Shown one piece after another: positions 44,351 through 55,796 of a stretch of 64,000 bases of DNA; the stretch's first letter is position 1, and each line of letters begins with the position of its first letter. Source of the stretch: Ampelocalamus luodianensis (lineage: Eukaryota > Streptophyta > Magnoliopsida > Poales > Poaceae); NCBI GenBank assembly GCA_036346255.1, contig CM070620.1, positions 13,752,671 to 13,816,670 of the forward strand. Direction: 5' to 3'. The translations under genes and the position numbers were made by a program. The notes beneath the pieces are model-generated. The model was given only the letters and a program-made list of their open reading frames with translations, searched no databases and had not been told where the DNA came from.

Positions 44351-47082
44351 TCACATGGTCGAAAAATTGTGAAATCAAAACTCGAGAATACCATTAAAAT
44401 AGTTGCACACAGAATAAAATTTACATAACTACCATTACAGAAATCAATATCTAGTGGCGTCCCCTCTTGGGGCGCACCCGCGTCCCCTGCCCTCGCCTCG
44501 CCGGTGCGAGTACGCCGCCGAGTCAGTCGCTCGACTACCCGACCCGCGCGAGTAGCCTGCGGTGTTGTCGCTAGGGGCTGCTCCTGCGTCGACTGGGTGG
44601 AACTCAACGCACCGTACAGCTGAGAAGCCTCCACAGAGAACTACGTGTCACGCGGGTCGCTGAAGAAGTCCTCGATGGGTGTCGATAGGTCTGCATCGTC
44701 CTCCCAAGCAGTTCCTGCAAAGAATTACGTTACAAACGTAATCATGGCGAAAAGGACGTTACGCAAGCAAGGTGAACTTACTTGTTGGCCCGAAGATGTG
44801 CTCGGACAATGCGGCATACTCCTGGCCCACGTACGGGTGGAGCTGAGGACCTGTAACAGAAGATCGTCGTTACTAACTTCTGAGGTTCGAAATGAAGAAG
44901 CAATGTGAGCGTGTCGTACTCACCTCTGACATGTCTCGAGGTGCTCCCCCACCCTACCACGATGACGAGCCTGCCACGTGCGGGCGTGAGGTCGTGGTCT
45001 CGCCACCTCGCTAACCCTCGCCCTCGGTGGTCGGTCCATCGGGTCGGTCGGCGTCGCGACGATCATGGTCCGCACTCCGCATCGCCGCTTCTCCCGATGC
45101 GCCGCAGATCCTCTGTCTCCCCGCGCCATGTCTTTGCAACAGTCTACCAACTCGATAATCTCCCGATGAAGATCCACCTGCAGAAGTAATCAACCAGTTG
45201 TAAACCTAAGTCTTTCAAATTAAATATGAAAAAAGGACGGTTGAATACATACGCAGCAGTGGAAAGCGGAGTCCGGCTGGGTGGGGTACGTGTCCGACGT
45301 CGCGGCCTCATGTCGAGGAGGGTCGACCACGACCCGAACGCACCAAAGCCTCGTCCGAGTAGCGTACCACTCCATGTATTGGCCGTACATCTCGGGGTCG
45401 TAGGGATCTTGCCCACACTGGATGAGGTCGTCGTGCGCGCCACTCCAACCCTCAACCCAAGGGGCCATCCAGTCTAACCAGGACATCGTGCCACGAACTC
45501 CCTTCCTAGTGTACCTGTGGACAGCAAGAAAATTATTTGGTGGGGATGTAACACACATTGTACGAAAGAAGTAAAAAAGTGAACTTACGCGTGTACGTGC
45601 GCCGGCACCCGCCTCCCCCCAAGGGGCTGGGACCTCCTGTCGCAGACCGAACTGGCGCATGACCCATTGCACCTGGTACTCCTCCACGAAGATATCATGC
45701 ACCAAGGCACTCCGCGTGTACCAAGACATCGAGTCTCGCGCACACAAGACCGGCATCCTCCGGGCGCGCGGTCACCCTCTCGTCAGTGTACGGTCTCCAG
45801 ATGACGTGGTCATCGGTCAGCTGATCGAACATCGCCACGTACTCCAGGTAGGACCCCTGCGAGGTGATCGGCATGAAGGTGACCTGTGCAATAGAATACT
45901 ACAAACTAAGCACACGAAATAGTGATTAGAATACGAAAAAAAATAAATGAATATGAAACTAACCCGTCGGCGGCACCACACAGTGCCCATGGTCGCCGGT
46001 CGTGTCGCTGCGCGGACGTACAAGCTCTCTCAGACGCTTCAAGTCCAATCGTGGCCGTCCGATCTGGAAATGCTCCAACGACCACAACTGCAGTAGAAGC
46101 GGGCATCCCGAGAGGATGGAGCCGTCATGCGCACGCCGCACGCTGCCGCCAAAGGCGCGATGACGTCGCAGACAAAGACGGCCGACCCCACGCGTACTAC
46201 GGGATCTCCTCGATCGGCGAGTCCGCCACCTCACGCGTGTACCGGATGTAGTGCTTGTCGACACTGTCACCGTGGGAGCCCAGGAACATGACCCACCTGA
46301 ACAACCACAGCAGGTAGGCCTCCAAGTGCCTCCTAACAGCGACATTCCCTGCGTTCTGCGCCATACACTCGGGCTGTAAGAAGACATGTACACGTCAGCA
46401 AGGTTCACATACGAATTGTTGCGAGAAGACAATAGTTACGAAGACTTACGTAGAACTGGCAGATCCACTTCAGCGCCGCCCGCGTGCGGTCGCCAACTCC
46501 ACGCACTCGCCGCCCAAAGAAGAAGACATCGTGGAACCTGGCTAGGAGGTTCGTGCGCCACGTGGCCGGGACACCGTGCGCCACCATCGGAGCGCCTGCG
46601 CAGGGCAACCCAGTCAGGTAGCTCACGTCCTACAGCGTCGGCGCCATCTCCCCGCACGGGAGGTGGAACGTGTGGGTCTCTGGCCTCTAGCGGTCAACCA
46701 GCGCCGTCAGCATGGCTCGGTCGTATGGAAAACGCCTAGACGTACGACCAGCACGCTGGTCCTGGTCGTCCTCCCACGTCGCCTCTACCATCCTCGTTAG
46801 TGGAAGGAGGCCTGCCGCTCTAAACCTGCGTCGAAATGATTAAGAACAAACATGAGTCCACGCAAAATAATCAGACCGCGATTGAGTGCATGAAGGTCAG
46901 AACTGCACGTACCTCGGAAGCTAGTCTCAGTGCAGCCTCCATGCCCTGATGGGCGTGCGTAGCCGAAACACCCCAAGCACTATCGGCGCCTCGCCCTCCG
47001 GGGGGAGCACGGTACTGAGGCGGCTACGGTGACGCGCGTCAATCACCGGGTCAAGCAACTCGTAGTGACTCGCGTCTGCCAT
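44317..47082 (-). pseudogene. Plant mobile domain (PMD, aminotransferase-like) gene, decayed
   Basis: Eight exon-like blocks on the minus strand: 47082-46913, 46825-46450, 46373-45964, 45883-45599, 45514-45253, 45177-44934, 44850-44782, 44714 to about 44440. Most have GT-AG borders. The protein starts MADASHYELLDPVIDARH. It includes the PMD core: ETHTFHLPCGEMAPTL, VSYLTGLPCAGAPM, HYIRYTREVADSPIEEIP, LSGCPLLLQLWSLEHF and VMRQFGLRQEVP, and has a basic C-terminal tail. PMD proteins of the MAIN/MAIL type act in silencing and genome stability in Arabidopsis, and transposons carry many copies. At least four in-frame TAG stops and two frameshifts (end of exon 1, exon 3) make this copy dead. It is followed by a tandem array and a GRF pseudogene. 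Confidence 0.85.
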
Positions 47083-47423
47083 ACCTGAAAATACAGCAAT
47101 AAACAAAGTTCATATTTTTTTCATGCATCTTTACATAGCCTATGTAGCAACTACGAATTTTCTTTACAAATTTAATACATGTCATGCTATTTTTCTAGTT
47201 TAAATGGTATTTTCGGCACTAACATGATATTTACCGCGCTCTAACACAATAATAACCGCGCACTAACAAAATAATAACCGCACACAAATATTGTCATTGC
47301 TCTTTCGACCTACTTAGCTACTCCGGATTTTCTTTACAATTTTAAAATGTGTCATGCAATTCTTCTAGTTTAAAAGAGAATTCCTGCATTAATAATATAA
47401 CTACAGCGGTCAACCAGCGCCAT

Positions 47424-47670
47424 ACTCAATTCTATGTCACTACACAACTCAAAATATGTACTACACAATTTGACTACATTTATCTAACCTACTCAATTCT
47501 ATGTCGCCATTCTATGTCGCTACACAACTCAAAATATCTACTACACAATTTGACTACATTTATCTAACCTACTCAATTCTATGTCGCCATTCTATGTCGC
47601 CACACAACTCAAAATATGTACTACACAATTTGACTATATTTATCTAACCTACTCAATTCTATGTCGCTAT
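47424..47670. repeat. Tandem repeat, 67-bp then 80-bp units
   Basis: ACTCAATTCTATGTC starts at 47424, 47491, 47571 and 47651. The 80-bp units are the 67-bp unit plus a 13-bp duplication (CATTCTATGTCGC). It lies upstream of the PMD pseudogene. Confidence 0.9.
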
Positions 47671-48139
47671 TTTTGTTTGCTAACCTATAAGGTTTTGACA
47701 TAACGTACACAGTTTCAAAAAAATATACCTGCAAGATGATCGATCGAAACTGATACTCTGTCAATCTCTCTCCTCCGCGACGAACCGGCAGAGCTTCGCT
47801 ACTTTTTTTCTCTCCCTCTCGAACTCTCTCTTGTTTTTTTTTCTGGAATTAAAATGAATCTGAACTGATTTTTTGCGGTTTTTATAGTCGGTCCACTGCC
47901 GCCAGCTCAATCGGCGGCAGAACTCGCTTAACTTCTGTCACCACTCAACTAGCGATAGGTAGTTGGACCGGCGATGTGGTGGCGACAGGTCCTCGCCGCT
48001 AGTTCAATCATGATAGGTTCTGTCGCGGGTTAAATCAAGCGATGTGGACATATTTTTGTAATTTTTGGGGGCAACTATTTATTTTTATAAATATCTTTTA
48101 AAATAATATTATTTTAAAAAAACTCCTTAAGAAGAGGGG
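47671..48139. other. Possible end of the PMD-bearing element
   Basis: Includes repeated GGCGGCAG/GTCGGTCC-like GC-rich motifs at 47890-48045. No gene recognised. I could not match these to the sequence at 42.9-43.1 kb. Confidence 0.35.
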
Positions 48140-48762
48140 TGGAAAGGAGAGAATAAATGCATTTGTGTGGAGCTAAAGAAAGTCTTGATCATGTTCGTTT
48201 TTCCTGCATTTTGGCTAAGTTTTTCTGGTGTTATGCTAAAGAGGTGTTAAGCTGGTAACACGTTCCAAGTTCTTTAGATGATTTCCAATTGAATTGGTTG
48301 GAGAAGAGGGGAGCTAATGAATATAATTTTGCTCTGTTTAGTTTTGCAGCTTCAGCTTGGAATCTCTGAAAAATTAGGAACAAAATGGCGTTTGATAAGA
48401 ATTTCCCTAAGAAACCTTTGGATGTGATTTTCAATTTTTTGTCTTGTTTGCAGCATTGGAGTATCCTCATCAATAAGGGTGATAGAGATCAGATGGGGTG
48501 TTTCTTAAAGACTTTTGAAGATTGAATTAAAGACTTTTGCGTTCTGCAAAGTGCTGATCAAATCTGTAATAGGCTAGGTTGATCTTTGTTTAGCTCTGTT
48601 TGCTGTCGGTAGTTTGGAAGGAGTTAGTTTTGGGCTCTCAGTTTCTGAACTCTGTTGGCTATTTGTAAGTTGGCTTCACCAGCATCATGTCTTTTCTTTT
48701 TCCTGTAAGAACTGTTTTGTGCTTTCTATAAAAAGCCGGGTTTTTCCCTTGTCAAAAAAAAA
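48140..48762 (+). mobile_element. LINE (L1-type) 3' end, truncated
   Basis: A reading frame near 48155 gives CGAKESLDHVRFSC and AKFFWCYAKEVL, the zinc-binding C-terminal domain of plant LINE reverse transcriptases, with stops soon after. The fragment ends in an A9 tail at 48754-48762. Everything 5' is missing, as usual for LINE insertions. Target duplication not identified. Confidence 0.8.
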
Positions 48763-48932
48763 TGTTCCCCAATAGTGTTGTCTTGAGAATCAACTTTACA
48801 CATTTTCTAAATTATTAACCTTTGAATGGACATATGGTGTCACCGCATATTTCCTATTTAGGAAACTTGTGTTCTATCAGAAACAGAACTGCATGCACGC
48901 CACTGTATCAAAGTTATTCCTTGACTTCTTAA

Positions 48933-49893
48933 CAGTGGCGGAACCAGGAATTCGAAAGACCCGAGGCAAACGTAAAAAATACCGAGGTACAATATTGCAA
49001 GCTCAACTAGCTTCTCATGATCAAAGCAATGATTCTTTAGGATCTAGACATGCAATACATTTCAATAACTCTGTCGAAGTTTCGCTAAGTCTGTATTGAT
49101 TTCATTTTCTTATAGAATTCCTACAAGAAATCAAAATTTGCTAAATTTTTCACTCTAGAAAATCAAAATTCAAGACTACTGCTCAGTGCTCAATGCTCAG
49201 TGGCTCACCTGCCTGCCTCGGTGGCTGACTACAGACTGCCTGACTCACTCAATATGTGGAACTGTGGAAGAAGCAACCCTTTCTTATTACCTGATCAACA
49301 CCTTACACCATCACACAAACACAAACATATAGGCCAATATTCACGCAATAAAAAGTAACCATCAAATCAAAGTCAAACCGTAGTCTGTTACTCTGGTTCA
49401 CAACTCACAAGGAGCAGCAATGTGTGCTGACCAACGCATAACCTCCCGATGATCCTTGTGCCGCCGATGGAGGTCCTGACCACCGGGACGATGCCGGCGA
49501 GCTCGGCTTCAAACACGCTGTTGTGTAGCGCCGTAGCCGTAGCCCCCGCATCCCCACGCCACGCCGTGGCCCTTGTGCCACTCCGTACCGCAGTCCGACG
49601 GGACTCGGGAGGAACCGAGGAAGGAAGAGGAATAGGGAATTACTGAATTAGGGTTGTGCTGTTGTGCATTTGGTTTGGGCGGTGGGCTATTTGGCTAATT
49701 GGCTTGGGCCTTGGGCTGCCTCGGCCAACGGCGGCACGGCCCACCGCTTAGCTTACTCAGCTCGCTCATGGTCATCAGGTCATGGCGACGGCGGCTTGGC
49801 CTTGGCCGGGGGCACCGGCGGGCTGACGCGTGGGGGCGCCCGGGAGACCCAGGGCAGCCGCTCCGGTTTGCCCTGGGGGTAGTTCCGCCACCG
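48933..49893. mobile_element. hAT-like non-autonomous element, 961 bp
   Basis: Termini CAGTGGCGGAACCA and, reversed, CGGTGGCGGAACTA; flanked by an exact 8-bp duplication CTTCTTAA at 48925-48932 and 49894-49901. No transposase domain. The right half is GC-rich with short open frames of no known family. Confidence 0.92.
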
Positions 49894-49901
49894 CTTCTTA
49901 A

Positions 49902-50805
49902 CGAGTAAGAAAAACCAAGATGAGCCGATCAAGGTAGCTAAGATTGCACTACCTATATAGTTTTACTGTTTAGATTAATTTGTGAATGAAGTTAAATTCA
50001 TTCAATATTTTGTTGCAATTTTCTTATCCAGCGTTTCTCTAGTTCTTTACTATTGCAGCCTCATACACTGTTTGCATGTGCTGATTTAAAATTGTCTCCT
50101 TTATTTGGTTTAGTTATCTTATATGATTATTTTATGCACAAGCAATGATTGTTTTATTACCCATCTCCGCCATCCTTCATTATTACCCATCAAAATAATT
50201 GTATCCACGAGACTCCCATTTCCGCCATCCTTCATTATTACCTATCAAAATAAATGTAATTACAATCGGGAAAATTTGTTGGTGCCACTGGAAAGGTGTA
50301 CAATCGGTTCTGCCACCGGAAATTGAACCATGTCGTTTTTGCCATGTCCGTCGGTCAAGGCCCTTTGATTGTCAAATTATTTGCGAGCGAAAAGACTTAT
50401 TTACTCTTCATCCCTTCTCTCTCCCCATCGCTCTCCTCTCTCTCTCTCGTCACCAGGTCCGCTCAGCCCTACCCCCAGCTGCCGCCCTCACGCTGGCCCC
50501 GCCCGCGGATTCGTCGGCCTCCACACCACCACCTTGGGCCCCATCACGCATGCCCAAGCTCAAGCGCCCCGCGAAGACCTCGCCTTCGTCGTGTGCCCAC
50601 CTCGCTGGCTCCCCTACGCGGCCGTCACCATTGGCCCCCCTTGCGACGCCACCTCGTCGGCTCCTTCGCCTTGGGCCACCTCGCATTGGCTCCGCCCATG
50701 CCTCCATCAGCCTCCATGTTGGCTTCGCCCCAAGGTGGCGCCTCCGCCTTGGGTCCCCTAGTGTCGGCCTCGCCCGCGCAACCAATCGTTGCACCATGAC
50801 CGCTC
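49902..50805. other. Intergenic stretch with a short direct repeat
   Basis: A segment with CCGCCATCCTTCATTATTAC followed by a CATCAAAATAA-type half is repeated at about 50167 and 50222 (55-base spacing). From 50280 the sequence is GC-rich with several overlapping frames; none looks like a real protein. Confidence 0.45.
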
Positions 50806-51377
50806 AACAAATTATGAAATTTTTTGTGTAGCCTCCCGACACAATGTACTTGGTTGTGTAATTTTTTCAAAATTTTATATATTCTAATTTTTTTCTCAAT
50901 TGTTTTTAAATATATTGTTTGTAGGAATTTTCTAATATAGAAAATGAGGTCCAAACATTATGAATTTTTTTCCCAGGCTCCTTACATAGTGGATTTGATT
51001 GTGTAATTTTTTTTATAATTTTATATGTTCTAAAATTATCACGACAAATTAAGGGTTTAGGTCTCGAAAATTAGGACAAAAAGTTTTGAAAATTAGGGTT
51101 TCATGATTTCATGTGACTTAGAATGTGGGAAGTTTAGTACCACATGACTACTCTAGGTAAGAGACACTCTCTCCTCCGCACATTTGTCGCACTGTCGATG
51201 TTGTCCCCCTTTCCCCGCAGTTCTTGCTTTTATGACGTGCCGAAACTCTGGACTCAATTCCTGATTGATTCGCTCGCACGCCTCCACCGGCAAGGGTGTT
51301 GTGTGATGCTTCACATCGCCACACCGGTGCTAAACCGAACCTTGTTGTGTGCTACATGTTCCTTGCATTATATGGTG

Positions 51378-51753
51378 CTATAGCGTAACAAGATCGAGGT
51401 GGCTTAGGACAGTTCTTGTACCAGTGTCCTTCACCACATCGGAAGCAATTATTTGATTAAGTAATGGGGCTAATGGTACCAGTAGGTGGCATAGGTGATT
51501 TCGTTGGTATTTCTGATTCCACCATAGAAATAGGTTTGTGCAGCATACTTGGTGATTCCCAAGTGGCCACAACAAAGGGTGTAGGGTGAGCAAGTGTCAA
51601 GCGACCGTTTGGTACAATATTATCGTCAACAATGTCACACGACCATTCATCATCGTCAGGTTTATCAGGATTGACTGTTCCATTTTCATTGTTCTCTTCC
51701 ATGTTAACCAAATTATGCTCATTAGCTTCCTTCTTAAATGCATTATACTCCAA
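51378..51753 (-). pseudogene. Unknown ORF with a degenerate zinc knuckle
   Basis: A 98-codon minus-strand frame (MEYNAFKKEANEHNL, acidic DKPDDDEWSCDIVDDN) ends at 51457. Just beyond, in another frame, CFRCGEGHWYKNCPKP resembles a CCHC zinc knuckle with one residue missing between the second Cys and the His. It lies inside the long-TIR element and may be a relic of its coding region or captured sequence. I do not recognise the protein. Confidence 0.35.
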
Positions 51754-51989
51754 ATGATCATTCTCTCTTAGATTGTTGTTTCTAATTTGTAGTGGTTCTT
51801 GTTGTTTCTAATTTGTAGTGGTTCTTCAGCAGCAACGTTCTCCCTTAGAAATGAATGATCATTATGAATTGAGCTCATGGATTGAATTTAATTTGGATTT
51901 GAATTGAGGAATGGATCATTCATTTCTAAATATTTATGTATCATTCATTTTCACATTGTTACATTTGGAATATCATCCACTTTAACATT

Positions 51990-52195
51990 GTGTTATACCA
52001 CAGGCTAGATAGGCTTTTACATGACCAACTGAGGGAAATACGTATCATGAATATTATATAACAACATACCCGTAGCCTTCGAAATGCACACGAGTGGAGA
52101 GGTCATGATGTTGTTATATGATCTCGCATGCTACGTATTTTCATCAGTTGATTCATGTACAATCTTATCTATCCTGTGGTGTAATACAATGTTAA
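51990..52195. repeat. Hairpin 1 inside the long-TIR element
   Basis: Imperfect palindrome: CCACAGGCTAGATAGGCTTT and TATTATATAACAACAT on the left pair with ATGTTGTTATATGATC and AATCTTATCTATCCTGTGG on the right. Confidence 0.7.
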
Positions 52196-52221
52196 AATAG
52201 ATGATATTCTTTAATACTGTA

Positions 52222-52395
52222 TTGTACCACAGGCTAGATAAGCTTGTATATGAACTAATAGAGGGAAATGTGTAGCATGCAGATCCTATAACAACATTTC
52301 ATAGCCTGCGCATTGTTATATCATCTGTATGCCAAACATTTCCCTCAGTTGGTTTATGCACAAGCTTATGTAGTTTGTGGTACAATACAATATTA
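52222..52395. repeat. Hairpin 2, homologous to hairpin 1
   Basis: TGTACCACAGGCTAGATAAG and GAGGGAAATGTGTAGCATGC pair with the reverse of the right half (ACATTTCCCTCAGTTGG, AAGCTTATGTAGTTTGTGG). It is a diverged copy of hairpin 1, so the pair is a tandem duplication of a palindrome. Confidence 0.7.
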
Positions 52396-53879
52396 AATAA
52401 TATCATCCATAATAAACTGATAAATTAACAAAGAGTATCCCGATTACAATAAACCTACGCGTGTATCATGTAATGTTTGTAACGCTTCAAATGTCATCAA
52501 TTTTATGTATGAACACGTACACTATAACTCCATTGGAAACCCTAATTTCCGAAACTCTAATTCTATTATGAGTACTTTATGTGGGAACTCATGATATTCT
52601 AATTTTTGAAACCTAAAATCTAAATTTTTGATATATAAATCCTTCATTTTGGAGACAATTTAAGAACACATATATAATTGTCCTAAAAGGTGCCAATACG
52701 GCAAAAAAAATCCAAAAATGACACATGAAGAATTAGGTGGTGGGGTCATGGTAAGTTGGCAACAAATCTTTCATGCTCTATTATTGATTAAGGATGGTAC
52801 TTTTAAAATTTAATGTATGAACTGGTTTGAACGCGCGGATGACACGGGAATCGACAGTTAATGCATAGTACTCTACCCCTTCTATTGTTAATTTTCTGCA
52901 CTTCCTAGCAGTACACTTGCAGTAGTCATGTGGTACTAAACTTCCCACATTCCAAGTCACATGAAATCATGATACCCTAATTTGTGAAACCTTTTGTCCT
53001 AATTTTCGAGAGCTAAACCCTTAATTTGTTGCGACAATTTCAGGACATATAAAATTATAGAAAAATTACACAATCAAGTCCACTGTGTAAGGAGCCTGGG
53101 GAAAAAATTCATAATGTTTGGACCTCATTTTCTATATTAGAAAATTCCTACAAATAGCATATTTAAATGAATTGTGGAGAAAAAATAGAATAGATAAAAT
53201 TTTGAAAAAATTACACAACCAAGCAAACTGTGTCGGGAGGCTCCACAAAAAAATTCATAATTTTTTGAGCTGATTTTCTATATTTATAAATTCCTCCAAA
53301 AAATATACTGAAATAAAAAAATCTGCTACAACACGATGGCCACTGCACGGTCCCAGTGGGCAGCAGGCAGGTGTCTTGCCCCGAGGGCAAGACTTAGTCG
53401 CTTTGCCTTCCCTGCACAAGAGTTGAAGGAAGGGGCTAGATTTGGAATTTTTGTGTAAGAGAGGCTAGATTTGAAATTTCTGATAAACAGGAGGCCAATA
53501 ATGTCCACATTTCCAAGCTTTGATGGACAGAGAACAATGTTTCAAGGTTGCTGCTGCTGCTGTCAAATCAGTTGCTGAGAAATCAATTGTGGATCTCAGA
53601 TCTCCTGAGGTAACCTTGAACAAACCCGCAATAATTTGTTATAGTTTAGCAAAGTTACTGGTCAACCAACGGTAGGATTGAAAGCACCATAATCTAAAGA
53701 CTCCAGATTGGAAAACAACAAAGTTTTTTAATGCTGATTACCTATATTGAAGCTTGGTGGAAAGGCCCCCAGTCGGCGGCCACGTCGCCCGGGAAAAAAA
53801 AGCTTGTCGGATGAGCGTCGGACGGCCAGGATCGAGTGGAGGGTAAGCCTCGCAGGCGTGGGATGGCGCCCTCTCGCGC

Positions 53880-54280
53880 TGTCATGGGCGGTACTTTTTA
53901 CGTGCATGAACAGTATGTGTGCTACTGTAGCACCACGAACTGTTTATGCTGGCACATGGGTGCATTAATAGTGGGAAATAGAAATAAAAATAGTTAGTTT
54001 TCTTGTTAGTTAGGTTTACTTTTCTAGAGATCTATTTCATCAAATAGAGATAAGTTTTTTTAGAAATAGAGATTATTTCTTAGGGATCAAGTCGGGTTGT
54101 TCCTATAAAAGGGATAATATGTATCCATTATCACTTAAGCAAGAAAGATGAATTAATCTAGTCTCCCTCCCAAGGTTCTATCATCCCAGTGTATAGTCTA
54201 ATCTCTCATCCCACCAAGCCGACGCCGCCCAGCCTTCTTCTTGGCGGTGTTTATCCCGTTATAAACTAAGGTTCACAATA
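53880..54280 (+). repeat. 5' LTR of the miniature element
   Basis: Starts TGTCATGGGCGG. It has a TATA box (CCTATAAAAGGG, near 54102). Its last bases (CAATA) replace the expected TG...CA end, seen intact in the 3' LTR. Confidence 0.88.
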
Positions 54281-54284
54281 ATTT

Positions 54285-54296
54285 TGTATCAGAGCA
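54285..54296 (+). other. Primer-binding site
   Basis: TGTATCAGAGCA, one base short of the standard TGGTATCAGAGC complementary to the 3' end of initiator methionine tRNA. Confidence 0.8.
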
Positions 54297-54823
54297 GTCG
54301 ATCCCTTCCCACGACTTCTGCTACCATGGTTATAGCGACAGATTAAACCATCAGACCTACCGCCGAGTCGTTGGTTATGATAAAGGCTAACGCCAACAAG
54401 ATGACCATGAGTTTCAATGACAATGACAAGAAGATGACGGTCATCTTTCTCAACATGTATACTATTTTAGAGAAGATGATTACAGATCAGAAGGAGAAGA
54501 AGGCGCAACAAGAGGTGGCGGTGTTTCCAGCAACCACAATTACGTCGTCGGAACTTGTCGCGCCGCTACCGCATCCTGCCATGGTGTCACCGACGCCTGT
54601 CGCGGCCCTACCGAAGTACGTCGTGGCCACCGTGGTGCTGCCGGGGTTGTTGTCATGCCTGCCACAACAACCGGTGAGTTTGCCGCAACCGCGGGTGGAG
54701 GCAATGATCTTTAAAGACTTATGTCGCTATCGCAACCTCTCGTCAACATGGGGGTCACCTAGGGCTTCAGTCATGGCTGCCACCACAGCTTGAGAACGAG
54801 CTGTCGCGAAAGGAGGGGAGTAG

Positions 54824-55224
54824 TGTCATGGGCGGGTACTGTTCATGTGCATGAACAACACGCGTGGTACTGTAGCGCCATGCACTATTCATGCTGGCCC
54901 ACGGGTGCATTAATAGTTGGAAATAGAGATAAGAATAGTTAGTTTCCTTGTTAGTTGTGTTTACTTCTTTAGAGATCTATTCCATTTAATAGAGATAAGT
55001 TTCCATAGAAATAAATATTGTCTCTTAGGGTCAAGTCGGGTCGTTCCTATAAAAGGGATAGCATGTATCCATTATCAATCAAGTAAGAAGGATGAATTAA
55101 TCTAGTCTTCCTTCCAAGGTTCTATTATCTCAATATATAGTCTTATCTCTCATCCCACAAAGCCGACGCCGCCCGGCCTTCTTCCTGGCAGTGTTTACCC
55201 AGTTATGAACCAAGGTTCATGACA
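54824..55224 (+). repeat. 3' LTR of the miniature element
   Basis: Same length as the 5' LTR, with TG...CA ends and the same TATA box (CCTATAAAAGGG, near 55048). Visible differences from the 5' LTR are scattered, indicating moderate age. Confidence 0.88.
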
Positions 55225-55796
55225 CGTGTGGGCCACGTCGCTAGGAAAACCGCGCACGTTCGATCGCTTCCGCACATGTTCGTGCCCGTCCGCGTCGCCA
55301 TGCGATCGCTCAAGTGGAGATGGGAAGGAGTGGACTCGCGCAAGCCACGTCTTTGGCTGCTGGTTGCTTCACGCCGCTTCTCATCGGTTGGCGTGCCGCT
55401 CGAAAAGTCCACGCTAGCTGGCGCGGGTGATCTTCTAGTATACCTATATTTGGCACATCTTATTTTGCTTTGAAACGTAGAGGAAAACTAGACTTTCAGA
55501 TAATTCACGTACCATGTCAAGTTGAATGTCCTTCTATATTTCACTTATCTATTCTTTTTGTTTAAAATATAGAGAACTAGACTTTCAGATAATTTACGCA
55601 CTAAGTCGACTACTCGACTATAATTAAGATCTGTGCTCTTTTACTTTAAAACTAGGAGAATTTCTTGTGCACTTGCACGGTTAAATAATACAATACATAT
55701 GTTTATATTTAAGTATAGAGTTGTACTCGTTACACAACCATAATGCTTATGATGGAAATATAGTTATATTCCTCATACAATTGTGACAGCTCATAT

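Larger units (their letters stand above)
50806..53272. mobile_element. Long-TIR element, about 2.5 kb, related to the one at 28 kb
   Basis: Arms of about 350 bases (50806-51155 and 52921-53272) are inverted copies, for example AGCCTCCCGACACAATGTAC against GTCGGGAGGCT, and GGGAAGTTTAGTACCACATG against CATGTGGTACTAAACTTCCC. The subterminal sequence (CCTGACAC-GTGTACTTG-TTGT type, then TTGTTTGTA) resembles the 28-kb element. Inside are a decayed ORF and two further hairpins. No target duplication fixed. Confidence 0.82.
53880..55224 (+). mobile_element. Miniature non-autonomous LTR retrotransposon (TRIM/LARD-like)
   Basis: Two 401-bp LTRs (53880-54280, 54824-55224) flank only 543 bases. A primer-binding site TGTATCAGAGC follows the 5' LTR (initiator-Met tRNA type) and a polypurine tract AAAGGAGGGGAG precedes the 3' LTR. 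The interior has a 140-codon frame (54371-54793) that is part Lys/Asp-rich, part Pro/Val/Ala-rich and lacks any known domain. Flanking pentamers CGCGC and CGTGT differ by two C-to-T changes. Confidence 0.92.
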
